Source of the DNA: Loxodes magnus
Lineage: Eukaryota; Ciliophora; Karyorelictea; Loxodida; Loxodidae
Reading direction: 5' to 3'
Assembly: GCA_946699065.1 (NCBI GenBank)
Contig: CAMPDV010000019.1
Coordinates: forward strand, 248,001-312,000
Length of the DNA: 64,000 nt
Position 1 is the first letter of the stretch; the number at the start of each line of letters is the position of its first letter. Positions 12,695-23,900 of the stretch are shown piece after piece. The notes beneath the pieces were generated by a model, which saw only the letters and a list, made by a program, of their open reading frames with translations, was not told where the DNA came from and made no database searches. The position numbers and the translations under genes were made by a program.

Positions 12695-13400
12695 TTAAAG
12701 TGCATCTATCTTTATGAGGTTCATTGTTGTTCTGAATTTTAGTTTTTTCGTCAAATTTTATAATTCCAGTCTTCATTTTTATAACTTTATGAGTAATATA
12801 TAAATTCTTGCTGATCTAAGCTTCTTATTTTAAGTATATTGCTTCAGTCAAGTTCACTTCTTTGTTTTTATTAGTTACTTCTTTATTGTGTAAATGCCAT
12901 GTCCATCAAATGAATAATATCCAATTGAAATATGATATAAATTACTAAACAATTACTAAAATTTCAATTTCAATATATTATTTTCGTATAGAATGTCTGC
13001 AATATCTTATAATATTTATAAATCTCTTATAATATCTTCATTATTGTTTCTCTTTTTTTAGAAGAATTATTTTTCGTTGATCTTTAAGTTTCACCTCCAA
13101 AAAATTTTTCATTGGCATATTTGAATTAATTTTTTTCTGTCAATTTGGTATATTAAATGAACTTTGCTTCTAACTATTCGATTTCATATTTTTATTCTAA
13201 AGTGACCGAAATCAGATAAAAATTTCCTTCAAGTTCTTGCATATGTCTTAAATTTATTTTCTTTTAAATATTTTTTATTTCTTTGAGGATAGTTTGTTAA
13301 TTGCAATTTGGTTGAATTGCATCCTTATTTTCGAGACATTTTGCAAGAAGCTTTCCATTTTTTATATAATAATTATAAAATTAATAATAAAGATTTTAAC
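12695..13400 (-). CDS. possible coiled-coil protein, model unresolved
   Basis: The minus strand is richer in GC than its surroundings. It carries long Glu/Lys/Gln-rich frames, such as LAKCLENKDAIQPN and LEQKYEIEQLEAKF, then DIADILYENNILKLKF, then EVNLTEAIYLKQEAQIS. These lie in different frames, so the model needs either micro-introns I could not place or frameshifts. One shift falls at an A7 run (plus-strand T7 at 13053-13059), where one more base would restore the frame. No family was recognised. It could be a diverged gene, a pseudogene, or chance open frame in AT-rich DNA; coding potential is likely but the limits are approximate. Confidence 0.35.
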
Positions 13401-15041
13401 TAAACGATATGTCTCAATTACATCAATAATATCTAAAGAAATATAACTTAAAATATAATTATTTTAAATTAAATCTCAATTATAAATTGGAAAGTTTCAT
13501 CAAGACTTTATATGTTAAAAATTATATAAGCTTTTTAATTATGCAGCATTATTTAAATATTATTAGAAAAAATTAAATTAAAATTAAGATTTTATTTAGA
13601 TATTTATAAATAAAAGTGTTAAATAATTTAATAAAATATGATAAAGTTAACTATAAAGTTAATTTTATATATAAGGTATTTATAAAAATTAACTTATTAA
13701 GCTATTTAAATGTTAGTTTTTATTTAATTTATTTAATATTAAAATTAGTAGATATTTTAGGATTATAATCAATTTAATTTAGTAGTTTATTTATTCTTTT
13801 TAATTTTAAAAAATTTAGTAGATTTTTCTTAATAAATTCATTTTTAGTTTATTTTTTAAACTAAATTTATTCTTATATTTTGATAATTATTAGCATAGCT
13901 TTTATGATAAATTAAGTTTAAAAGCTTAATAGAAAGCATTATAAGTATTATATCTTTTTTAGCTATATTTTTGAATTTATAGATAAGAATATAATTAATA
14001 CTTATTTAAAAAAATTAAATTCTATTTTTCTTATTTTTCTAGTTTATCTAATTTTATTCCAAAAATAAATCAATAAAACTAGGCTTTTAGAAATTTATTT
14101 AATTTAAATTTAAAAAGTTAGATAAGTATATTTAAGATGAATTAATAATTTTTCTTTTTAGTTTTATCTAACTTTTTTCCAGGTTACTTATAAATTTTAT
14201 TTATATTATATACAATCATTAATAATGATGCTAATAAAAATTTAGTTTTATATTTTTGCAAAAAAAATTTTTTAATTTATAGCATGATATTTCTCTATTT
14301 TAAAAATAAAAAAAAACTAAAAGCTAGTCTTTATTTTACATATGAACTTCATAAGTTAGTAAGCAATTTAATGTTAATTATTAATATAAATAAAGTCTAA
14401 TAGAGGAAATAATAAAGCACTTTGATTCTTAAAAATTTAATTATTTTTACATTTTAAAACAATTTTTGCTTGCTAGATAATTAAAAGCTACAACTTCAAT
14501 AAGTTTCTTCTGCTGAACAGCTTACCTTAATTTAATAAAAAATTGGATTGATAAATTTCATCTATAAATTAAAGAAAAAATAATTAATAGTAATTAAATA
14601 GTTTATTAGGTTGATTTTGAATCACGATTTAAATAACTTCTAAAATTCATAGATATATTAGAATAAATAATCGTGCATTTGCTTTTAAATAGCTCTATTA
14701 TAGTCATTTTCATATATGATTATGAATTTAATAACTTTTCTCAGAAAAAAATGTTTAACTTTATTTATTTAACGAAGCATAATTATATAAATAAAAGAGA
14801 ATATTTAACGATATTTGTATTGCAATAAGTAGCATTCATTATTATATTTAAATTAAATTATTAAGCTTAAGTTATAGCTGCGAAGTAGATTTAAAAGCAA
14901 AGCATAATAAATTTCATAAAGATTAAGTATATTAAAGCATTTTGCTGTTTTAGAATGAAGTATAGAGAAGATGATATAGATCTGTTCCTATTTAATCATG
15001 CTTATTTAATTTAAAATATAACCTAAATAAAAAGTTAAATT
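13400..15041. other. AT-rich spacer
   Basis: No conserved frame or RNA gene seen; upstream flank of the DHHC gene. Confidence 0.45.
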
Positions 15042-16161
15042 ATGGAGAATGAAAAAGATGAATTTGAAGAAGATAGAAAAAGACCTGCAAAACCTAACGG
15101 ATTCGCTAAACCTTTTCATGTTCTATAAATCTTTTCTTGAATTATTTTTCCTATAAATGTAATCATTTTCTACATTTTCATAATTCCTAATGTTGAGCAT
15201 CTAGCAGCAAAAATTATTTTAATAATTGCTTACAGTGTTTTTTTATTTTTCGTCGTTTGAGAAGCAGTGATATGTACGAAATCTGACCCTACTGATCGAA
15301 TAGTTTATGCAGAAAGATAAGCAAGAGAAAAAAAGTAAGAATTTATTTTAGTGAACAGTTTGACACTTCTAAATTAAATTAAGTATGTGTTATTTGTAAT
15401 ACACATGTTTAATTAAAGTCTAAACACTGTGGTTAGTGTAACAGATGTGTTGAAGATTTTGATCATCATTGCATATGGCTAAATAATTGCATTGGATATA
15501 ATAATTATAGACATTTCATTTATTTACTATTAAGCTTGTCAATGTTAATTGGTCTAGAATCAGGAATAGGTTTATGGCATTTTATATCATGATTAGATAA
15601 TAAGACCACTATTTATTTTGTAAGATATTTATACAGGAAGACATTAGTGAAAGGGGAGAAAAAGCTATTAATATAATAATTGGAATCATAACACTGGAAT
15701 GCTCAATCTTTTGATTTTTAGATGTTTAACTAATATTCTATCATATTTACTTAAGACTAAACAATTTGTCTACTTATGAGCATATTTTATTAAAAAGAGA
15801 AGAAAAGCAAAAGCAAAGATATAAAAAAGGACTTTCTATTGCAACCGAGAATATTATGTAAGAAACCAGACAGACAGAACCTAGCAACTAACTTAATATA
15901 GCCTCTTAATCAGATATTAATTCTTGCAAGGATATTTTAACAACAGATAGAGAAACGTAAGTCTAAACGCCCAAAGTTCAAAATAAATAAGATGTTTATA
16001 AATCGAATATCAATGAAAATGAAAAAGAAATTCAAAATCCAAAAATTAAAGAGATTAAATAACTTACTTAAAATCAAGAAAGCAGCATTAACAATGATAC
16101 GTCGAAATTAGAAGAAGAAAACAAGAATATAACAAAATATTCAAGCAGAGAAATAGTTTGA
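15042..16161 (+). CDS. DHHC palmitoyltransferase
   Basis: Three exons joined by two 17-nt introns (15335-15351 and 15620-15636) give 361 aa ending in TGA. Such enzymes S-palmitoylate cysteines of membrane proteins on Golgi, ER or plasma membrane. Visible are two N-terminal membrane segments (about 29-49 and 56-73), then the cysteine-rich domain [21 protein letters not shown] with DHHC at 135-138, [10 protein letters not shown], two more hydrophobic segments and a TTxE-like motif (STYEHI). The cytosolic tail of about 120 aa is hydrophilic and rich in Gln, Asn, Ser and Lys. Four membrane segments, with the catalytic DHHC between the second and third, is the usual layout. Three in-frame TGAs fall as Trp within membrane segments. 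The start is the first ATG ahead of an acidic N-terminus. The family call is very secure; the substrate is unknown. Confidence 0.95.
15335..15351 (+). other. 17-nt intron
   Basis: GTAAGAATTTATTTTAG. Removing it joins exon 1 to the zinc-binding DHHC exon in frame (REKNEQFDTS). Confidence 0.9.
15620..15636 (+). other. 17-nt intron
   Basis: GTAAGATATTTATACAG in the DHHC gene. Removal restores the frame into the third and fourth membrane segments. Confidence 0.88.
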
Positions 16162-17981
16162 TATTAAAATGAATTAATACTCATAAAATATTTGATTTTT
16201 CTTATTAGCCAATTAATCTTGTTATTTTCATTTTATCATTTATTTACTTATATTTCAAACTTCATAGCTTTAAATTAAATTTAAATTATATCAGGTCTTC
16301 TCGCAAAATTTTTTTTAATTTAAGCTAAAATTTTGTAGAAATTAAACTTAAAATATATAAAAATTAATTTTTTTTGATTTATACTGAAATCAAACTTTTT
16401 ATTTAAAGAAGTCTTAACTTATTAAGTATAAAAGACATGCATCTTAATAAGCAATTTAAATTTAAATTTTATTACTTAAATATTTCTTAAATTTAGTTAA
16501 TAATTAATTTTAGCATAAGTAAAAGACTTCCAAATGCTAAGATCATAATAATATAACTTTTTAAAAGGCTAAATCTTTTACTTAAATGGGTAAAATGCAT
16601 ATCTTAACTAGTCTTTGATTAAATATTTGCTAATAATTGTAATAAAGAAAAAAAATGAGATATACTTATTTCATTTATATTAACTTAAAAATTAAGAGGG
16701 TTTTAACTTATTAAATATATAAACTTCCATAGAACTTAATTATGAAAACATTTACCTTTTATATTATTAATTCTTAATTTATTTAATTCTAAATATACTG
16801 TTGGAATCCAAAGAAATGAAAAAAGCAACTAAAAGATGATAAGCTAAAATTTTTTAATTAATTTATAATCTTCTTATATATGATTTTCCTTTCAAATACA
16901 TTTGAATCAAAATTGCTTAAGTTTACTTTTAGGCTAAATTTTTTCTTCTAGCATTTTTTGAACAAATTTATTCAACTTACTTAATGAATAAAAAAAATTA
17001 AATTTTTTAAAGTAAATATCCTATGTATAAACAAAGGTATTAATACTAAAGATAAATTTAAGCAATTTATGAGAAATACAAAGTTATAGTAAAATAATAA
17101 AATAATAAATTATAATCTTAAGACAAAGCTATATAATGATAAATTATTTACTCATAGATAATTAAAAGAATAATAAAAATTTAAATTTAACTAATTAAGT
17201 AACTTTAACTTTAACTTATTCTTTTGCTTTTTACTCTAAAATTTTTTAATATGCTTGATTTTCTTTTTGCGTTTTTATTAAAATTTATTTCTAAAAATTA
17301 TCAAATTTTTAATAATTAGGAACTTTGAAATTAAATTAAAATACTTTTAAATTAAGATAAATAGAATAGATATGAGACAAATATATAATCAATATTTAGT
17401 ATCCTATTTTTAATTCTAAAAAACTACAAATGTATTTATCTTTGATTTTTCATTTAAAAAATTAGGAGACATTCTCGTAGAATTCTTGATTTTTTATTGA
17501 TTTAAAATAACAATTTTTAATATAAATTTCTTAGAAAAATAGCTTGGTCTATAATTAAGGTATAATAATATTAAATTATAAGACTTTTTTATGTTTTTAG
17601 TTAAAAACTTTTAATCTTATTAAGATAAAAAGAGTTTATTTATCTGGAAGCTTTATATAATTTAAAGATAATAGGCTAAAAATATTTCTGGATAAAGGAA
17701 TTAAGATATATGAATATTGTTAATTTTTAACATAATTATAGCTTCTTTGCTAAAATTTATTATTAAATTTATTTATTTTAAGATGCTAATATAATTAATA
17801 AAAGCAAATCTGAGCTATTTTAATGAAAATTTTAAATATAAGTATTAAGTGATTTTAATGACTTGAAAAAGCATTATATCAAGCAATGTGAGTTGATTTA
17901 TAAATATTTATGAGAATATAGATAATTTCATAGGATTAAATCATATTATAATTGATTTAAAAATATTTGAATAAGCAATAA
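16162..17981. other. AT-rich spacer
   Basis: About 1.8 kb with no conserved frame, RNA gene or repeat recognised between the DHHC and ankyrin genes. Confidence 0.45.
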
Positions 17982-18671
17982 ATGGAGATATATCTAGTAG
18001 TTATAGTAATAATTTTGGTTTTTTTATCAACTAAATTCACAATTAGTAAGTGAAAGAGATAGCAAGTGAGATAGCACCCTTAAATAAATAGCTTTTTTTA
18101 AGCAATAAAAAATTAAGATGAAGTTAAGATTAAATAAATGATAGTAGAACATTAGGAACTAATAAATGCCTTTAATGGATAAGGAATCACTCCTCTTATG
18201 TATGCTATTTATTTTACAAGTGGAACTAGAATTGTGAATTTTCTTATAGATTTAGGAGCGAATGTTAATCAATTTTAACCTAATGGAGGAGAAACTCCGC
18301 TTATTAGAGCTATCCATATATAAAATGCTGATGTAGTCGAAGCTCTCATAAAAAGAGGAGCAGATATTAATTACAGGAATCCAGTTAGATCAAACTGGTA
18401 AATTATGTCTCCAATATCATATTGCTTTTTCAGAAATTCGAAAGCAGCTTTGAAAATACTTTGCAAGTATAATGTCAAATATGATTTTATTTTAAGCAAC
18501 TAGTTTCCTTAAATATGAGATAACACGGATAATGAATTTAAGAATATTTTCGAGCGAATGCTAAATTGAAATGAAAGGAAAAAATTAATTTTCTTGAGAG
18601 TAAAGGCAAAAAATTCTTTTATAAACAAGTTATGTGCAAATCTTTATAGAGAAGTTGTATCCTTCTATTGA
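17982..18671 (+). CDS. membrane-anchored ankyrin-repeat protein
   Basis: A single exon of 229 aa ends in TGA. The N-terminus (MEIYLVVIVIILVFLSTKF) is a hydrophobic anchor or signal peptide. It is followed by a basic stretch and about three ankyrin repeats: SFFQAIKNQDEVKIKQMI..., GITPLMYAIYFTSGTRIVNFLIDLGANVNQF and ETPLIRAIHIQNADVVEALIKRGADIN. The xTPLxxA and LLxxGAxVN signatures are clear. Ankyrin repeats bind partner proteins; with the anchor this would be a membrane-tethered scaffold, which is inference. The C-terminal ~90 aa is hydrophilic with an amphipathic end and no recognised domain. If the hydrophobic start is not used, ATG at 18138 would lose the first repeat, so 17982 is preferred. 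Three TGAs are read as Trp. Confidence 0.8.
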
Positions 18672-19500
18672 AATTCTTAAAATAATATACTTTAAGATTT
18701 AAAAATAAATTTCAAACAAATTCATTTAACTATAAAAATTTTATTCTAGTCAAGTAAAAAGTTTTAAACAAAATTTAATTATTCTTAAAGCTTTAAAATT
18801 CTTTCAATTTAATTATTATGAAAATAAATTACAATATAATAATAATTTCTTTATAACGAGTACCCAAATATTAAGAATAAAATACACCGAAAGTTAATTA
18901 TATGTAAAATAAAACATTTATTAAATTAAAATTTTATCTTTTTACTATTTTTTTAATTTGCGTATAATTGATTGAATTTTGGTGGATTTAATTTATTAAT
19001 TAAGAGATTATTGCAGTCATCATGATTAAGATTAATTTAAGTATATATTAATTATTTTTAGTACCAAATTTTTAATTTATTTAAATACATTTGGTATTAA
19101 GATATTATTAAGTTAAGAATATGGTAACATTTTATAAATTCTTTATTTATTTTTTGCTTTTATGTATAAAATATTTTCTTAATTATAAAATAACTAAAAA
19201 TTAAAGAGTTTTCACTCATCTCCATTTAAAGATTTCAATGAAATCTAACTTTAAAATTGTTTTTTGTGATAAATTATATAGAATATTAATAAAGAATGAT
19301 TATTATATAATTAAACAAAATTTAAAAATAAAATTTTGCTATTAAAGTATTAAGGAGCTAAGTTAAAACAATATATGAAATTATCTTTATTATTATTAAT
19401 TTTTTGTAATTTTATATAAATAAATGATGAAATTTGCATGAAATTAAATTATATAAAAATAAAATAAAAAATAAAATAAAGAGAATAAAGAGAATAAAGG
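18672..19500. other. AT-rich spacer
   Basis: Low-complexity AT-rich sequence, with AAATAAA/GAATAAA-type runs just before the element at 19.5 kb. No gene seen. Confidence 0.4.
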
Positions 19501-20740
19501 GAAATTATGAAATTGAGGTAATATATCAGGAATTTTTGCGGCTCCAAAAAAGCAGAAGTTAACGACATTCTAGAGAGGTTTGGAACAGGAAAAGGAAAAG
19601 GATAGCAAGAAGATCATCCATAAAATCGAATCTCCCACTTTTGAAGAAAAATCTAGGATATAAACTAAAATTATTATGTGCTCGGAAGTCTCCAATTTCA
19701 CCACAGAGTAGTAAATAAGCTATGATTTATCTAATAAAAGTGGTGGTAGAACTCTATGAAGAGGTCAAAAAGTTTAAGAAAGATAATAAGAGACTGATGG
19801 AAAAACTTGAAATTGCAGAGAAAATAGAATCGAGGCTCATGACCTAAGAAAGAGACCTTAATGCATTTTTAAATATTAAAAAAACCAGAACAATTAATTG
19901 TAACACTTACAATAGAAACAGGAAAGAGCTGGTCAATAAAATAGAAAAAATAGAAGAAAAACTAGCAAAAATTTCAGCGTTAAATGAACTTACAAGAACA
20001 AGGAAATTATCCAGTGGTAAACGAGAATCAAAAAGATGCTATTATTGTAACTCTCGAACGAATCTAAAGAAGAAAAGCTAGAAATTTAAAAAATTTAAGT
20101 AAGAATACTGAGACTACCAGAAGAAGTTAGAGAATAAATGTAAATACAACCACTAAAACTAAAAAGAGAAAGATTATATTGCAACAAATTTGAAAAAATA
20201 TACAAGATGAAAGATACCATTCATTATCTAGGCGAAAGAATACATCAATGGCATATACATCAAATTTATTTCAAAAAATAATAATAGAGATTCTATGGGC
20301 TTCAAGATGAAATAAATATCATCTTAAAAACATAGAATTATACAAAGATGCTGGTTTTGCAAGAAAAAGGACACTTAGTCAGATAATTCTGATAATTTAA
20401 AAAAGATAGAAGAAATAAAGCTCTGAAATAAGCTGAATTAGCTATATTTTAAGCAATAAGGACTAATTTATAGAAGAAAATTTTACTAAGATTTAGATTT
20501 GTATGAAGCATAACAGAAAAATTCAATATTATAATGAAGAAGCTACTATAAGAAACATAAGAGTATATTATATATGAGGAAGAAGATCGAGCAGCAGAAA
20601 AAGAAGAATAAGAAATCTATGATCAACTTCGTAGAAAGCAGCAAGAGTTCTATAAAAAAATAAATATAATTAAACTTAAAAGTGGCTAACTTAATAATGG
20701 TAGCCCATTAAAATTAATATTATTATGTAAATTAAGGATT
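19500..20740 (+). mobile_element. Gag-like retroposon, family A, decayed copy
   Basis: The coiled-coil frame (EEVKKFKKDN, LMEKLEIAEKIESRLMTQERDLNAF) matches the elements at 33.2-34.1 kb (minus) and 36.3-37.2 kb. It runs into two Cys motifs, RCYYCNS and RCWFCKK, that resemble broken zinc knuckles. The N-terminal and C-terminal parts (EEEDRAAEKEEQEIYDQLRRK) lie in other frames, so the copy is frameshifted. The 3' end at about 20.69 kb forms a GGCTA/TAGCC hairpin followed by AAAATTAATATTATTATG, a tail like the one that ends family A at 37.25 kb. No reverse transcriptase or integrase is visible. Target-site duplications were not found, so the limits are approximate. Confidence 0.65.
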
Positions 20741-20939
20741 TTAAAAGCTAATTTATTTAAGATTATGAATCATTTTAATTTCTATTAAATTAATTTTTTA
20801 AATTAATGTTAAGATAAAATTTAAAAAAATTGAAAACATTTTTTATTTTTTTATGAAAATTTAAATATTAGTCTTTGTTAAAAATTTCTTGTCTATTTTT
20901 ATAATTTTAAAATAAAAGTTTTTATTTTGATAAATAAAT

Positions 20940-21600
20940 AAATAATAGATTATAGTGGGTCTGCCATTTTAGGCTATCCACTTTTAAGTTTAAAGTTAGA
21001 TATAAGTATCAATTTCAAATCTGTTTGGATTTGGATTTTTTCTATCATAAATCTTGGTGATTTTTAGATTTTTATTTCTAATCTTTTCCGATAGGTCGAA
21101 TCCCAGTCACTTTTTATTAAATTTGTTAACCGCCTATTAGGTATAAGGAGCTTCACTTTTTAGCTGTAGTATTTTTTTCTATACAGTTTACCTTCTTAGT
21201 TGCAATAAATCCTGAAAATATTTTCCCATTAATTTTTTATTATTTTTTTTAATTTTTTTATTAAAATTGGAAGCAGTTTCTTACCTTGTGCCCCGATTGC
21301 TTGCAGTACCAGCATCTCATTATTTTCCGATATGGAATGGAAGTTGTTATGGGCTGTTGCTCAACATCCATCGGATTATTCACCTATATTTTTTATAAGA
21401 ATATGCTTTCAGTTAGCTCTGCGAATTGGTTTAATTTTTCTATTCTGATATTTCCTGACTGTTTATTTACAATTTTTTTCTTTTGTGAGTTATTCATCTT
21501 ATATTCTGTTTTTCTTTCTTATTCTTATACTGTTCTTAGAGTTTAAAATTTTCTAATTGCATAGCTTGAAGTTCTTGAAATACTTTTTATTAATCATATT
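20940..21600 (-). mobile_element. Gag-like element fragment with intact CCHC knuckle
   Basis: On the minus strand, 21273-21314 encodes CWYCKQSGHKVRNC, a complete CX2CX4HX4C zinc knuckle, the RNA-binding signature of Gag and ORF1 proteins. Upstream is a basic, coiled-coil-prone stretch (RIEKLNQFAELTESIF). Its 3' end near 20.95 kb has the same terminal pattern as the neighbouring copy (GTGG..AATGGCAGACCCAC), so the two elements lie tail to tail about 200 bp apart. No target-site duplication was found, and the 5' limit is uncertain. Confidence 0.6.
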
Positions 21601-22017
21601 TTGACTAAGATGAATCCTTTTAAGAAAAGACGTATTGCAAGAAATTTTCCATTTTTTATAATTTGTAAAAGATTTGGAAATAATTAGAAAATGAGCCTTC
21701 TAAATTTCATAGAACAGAAATAAAGAGAAGAAGAAAGTAAAATTTAAATTTAAATTTAAACAGTATTTTAGCAAGCAAGAATAAATTTTAAAATAAATTA
21801 TATCTAAAATGGAATTTGAATTCCTAATAGAACTATTAATAAGCTCAGAAAAGTAAGAATCTCCTAGAACCATATAAGAACGAATAAAATAAGTAGATAG
21901 AATAAATATTACAATAGTAACAATATTTATCTTCTTAATTCTCATATCATAAATATAAGCTTTGAAGTATAAGTTTAACTATCTTAAAATTACTTGCAAA
22001 TTATATAAATTTTTAAT

Positions 22018-22330
22018 AATTGAAAAGATGGTTGGAGCTGAGAATGACCTTTATGACTAAACTTTCATGTTTTATGACTAGGAACAAGTTCCTTTCCTGT
22101 CGTTGAGGAAGTCCCTGGTCAGAGTCATTTTCTGAAGGGTACGCTTTCTTTGAGATTATCCGCTCTTGGTAGGGGCTTGAAGCCTGGCTGATCATAGCGA
22201 TGGAGTTCCCAAGCAGTTGTGCTTGAAGAACAGCAGGATATCCCCGTTATTCCATAAAAAGAGAGCGTCGGGCCGTGCAATCGGAAAGGAGTTTCCGGTC
22301 CAAAAACTCTTTTAGTTGAAATTAATTAAT
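22018..22330. repeat. GC-rich SINE-like repeat, copy 1
   Basis: A 300-bp island near 45% GC in very AT-rich DNA. It is closely similar to 30840-31133 in the same orientation, but copy 1 holds about 21 bp more in the middle (around 22140-22165). The 3' end carries a stem-loop (GGAAA-GGAG-TTTCC, near 22280) and a (TTAA)n tail, a layout typical of SINE or LINE 3' ends. Open frames on both strands seem incidental. No clear target-site duplication is seen here. It could also be a structured ncRNA gene; the insertion evidence at copy 2 favours a retroposon. Confidence 0.75.
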
Positions 22331-22900
22331 TAATTAAATAAATATTTATTGCTTAAATAATTCAATTAAGGCAAATTTGATATAGTTTTAAGTAGAGAAT
22401 GCTCAATAGACAGATTATTTATCTTATGACTATTAAACTTTAAATTTTTAATGTTTCTTATTTCTTTTTTTGTTTGCTAATTATAATAAATATTACAAAT
22501 CTTTAATTCTTAAGTTTTACAAGTATTATAAAATCTAGTGTTAAGGTTAAAGAGTTATAATTTTAAGTAATTTAATTAGATTTTTAAGTTTAAAAAGCCA
22601 TTAGCTATAAAACACTTAATTAAATAGTTAAAGGCTTTAAAAAAACGAAGTTATAATATTTCTTTTTTATAAAGTTCTGAACAAATTAATAATAATAAAA
22701 GATAGAAGAAATAAATGTAGTTACTCATAACTATTAACTATCTTAAATTTTATTTATATAAGTATACAAATATAATTAAATTGAAAGATCATTACTTAAT
22801 GTTCATAGCTGCAAATCAATTAAAAATAAAATTTTAAAACAAAAGTTATAAAAACAAGTTTTAGAAAATGTAATAAACAACTTTAATCATTTTTAAATTG
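22330..22900. other. AT-rich spacer
   Basis: Downstream of the SINE-like copy; nothing recognised. Confidence 0.4.
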
Positions 22901-23900
22901 GAATATACTTTAGGACTACTAAAATTAGTAAAACATTTGCTTGCTATTTTAATATTTTATAAAAATGTTGAAATGTCGTATTTAATTTACTTATATAAAT
23001 AAAATTATAAAATAATAAAATGAAAAACTAAATGATATAGGCAATTATTTTACACAATAAAATTAGTCCCTATAATTTTCTTATAATTTAAAATAGGATA
23101 CAGTTTGATTTTTCTCTTAAATAGTTTTGGAGTTATTAACCACTCCGTCGTTTTGCATCATGCAATTAATAAAAATATCTTTTAATTGTATTTTTCTATA
23201 AAATGAATGCATGACCTTGAAATTCAGAGTTTTAAAACCATGTTATCTATTTTTAATCTAATTGTTCTCTTAGTTTGTATTCGGCTTCAAATTAATCTTC
23301 AAACTCTTCTTTGCTTACAGTTTGTTCTACAAGATCAACTCTTGTCAATACTATTTAAGGTGCAAGATAGCCACGACTTTTTTCCAGTTCAAACATCTCT
23401 CTATAAATACTTCTTTTCTTAGCCTTGAATTTCATTCTAAGATCCACCAAAAAAAATTAGTCAATGAGGAAATTTTTTTAAGCTTTATTATTATTTTTCC
23501 AGGAAATAATAAGTGCTGTTTTTCCAGAATAAACATATCAAATAAGCATATCTGTAGTCACGTTGCTCAACTAGAGATATACCTTTAACATTTCTATCGA
23601 TTATCAGCTCAAGTTGCCTTTATTCTTTTCCATTAAGTAAAATTAGCTTCGAGTATCGTTAATAATGATTCCCAAAGAAACAGATAAGTGTAATTAACTA
23701 ATAGAATCAAATCTTCTAGATTGAGAAGATTCCAGTTCCAATTATTTAAATTTAGTTGTTCTTTCATTTTAGAAGGTACTCTTCAGTACTAACTTATCTT
23801 GAATTTTTCTAGGAAATTTCAGTGGAGCTATAAAGTGCATAATAGAAACTTGTTATTAAACTTGATTATCACGGTCAAAAAGGTCAGAAAACAAATTCGA
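22900..23900 (-). CDS. probable protein-coding exons, unidentified
   Basis: GC rises here. A minus-strand frame starting at ATG 23435 gives MKFKAKKRSIYREM, then RVDLVEQTVSKEEFEDQFEAEYKLREQ, then WFQNSEFQGHAFILQ and HDAKRRSGQQLQNYLREK, a Glu/Lys/Arg-rich composition like real protein here. Other frames further upstream (for example LIIDRNVKGISLVEQRDYRYAY) also look coding, so exons are probably joined by unplaced introns. No near stop was found in the downstream frame. I recognise no family. The limits are approximate. Confidence 0.38.

Noticed and set aside
22013..22195. Standard-code ORF rich in Ser/Gln on the minus strand, also present in the second repeat copy
   Set aside because: It lies inside the GC-rich SINE-like repeat, is interrupted by the length difference between copies and shows no protein features.
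22018..22330. Possible RNase P or SRP RNA (GAGGAAGTCCC and stem-loops in the GC-rich island)
   Set aside because: Only one short motif resembles the conserved core, the other conserved regions are absent, and a second copy with a target-site duplication points to a retroposon.
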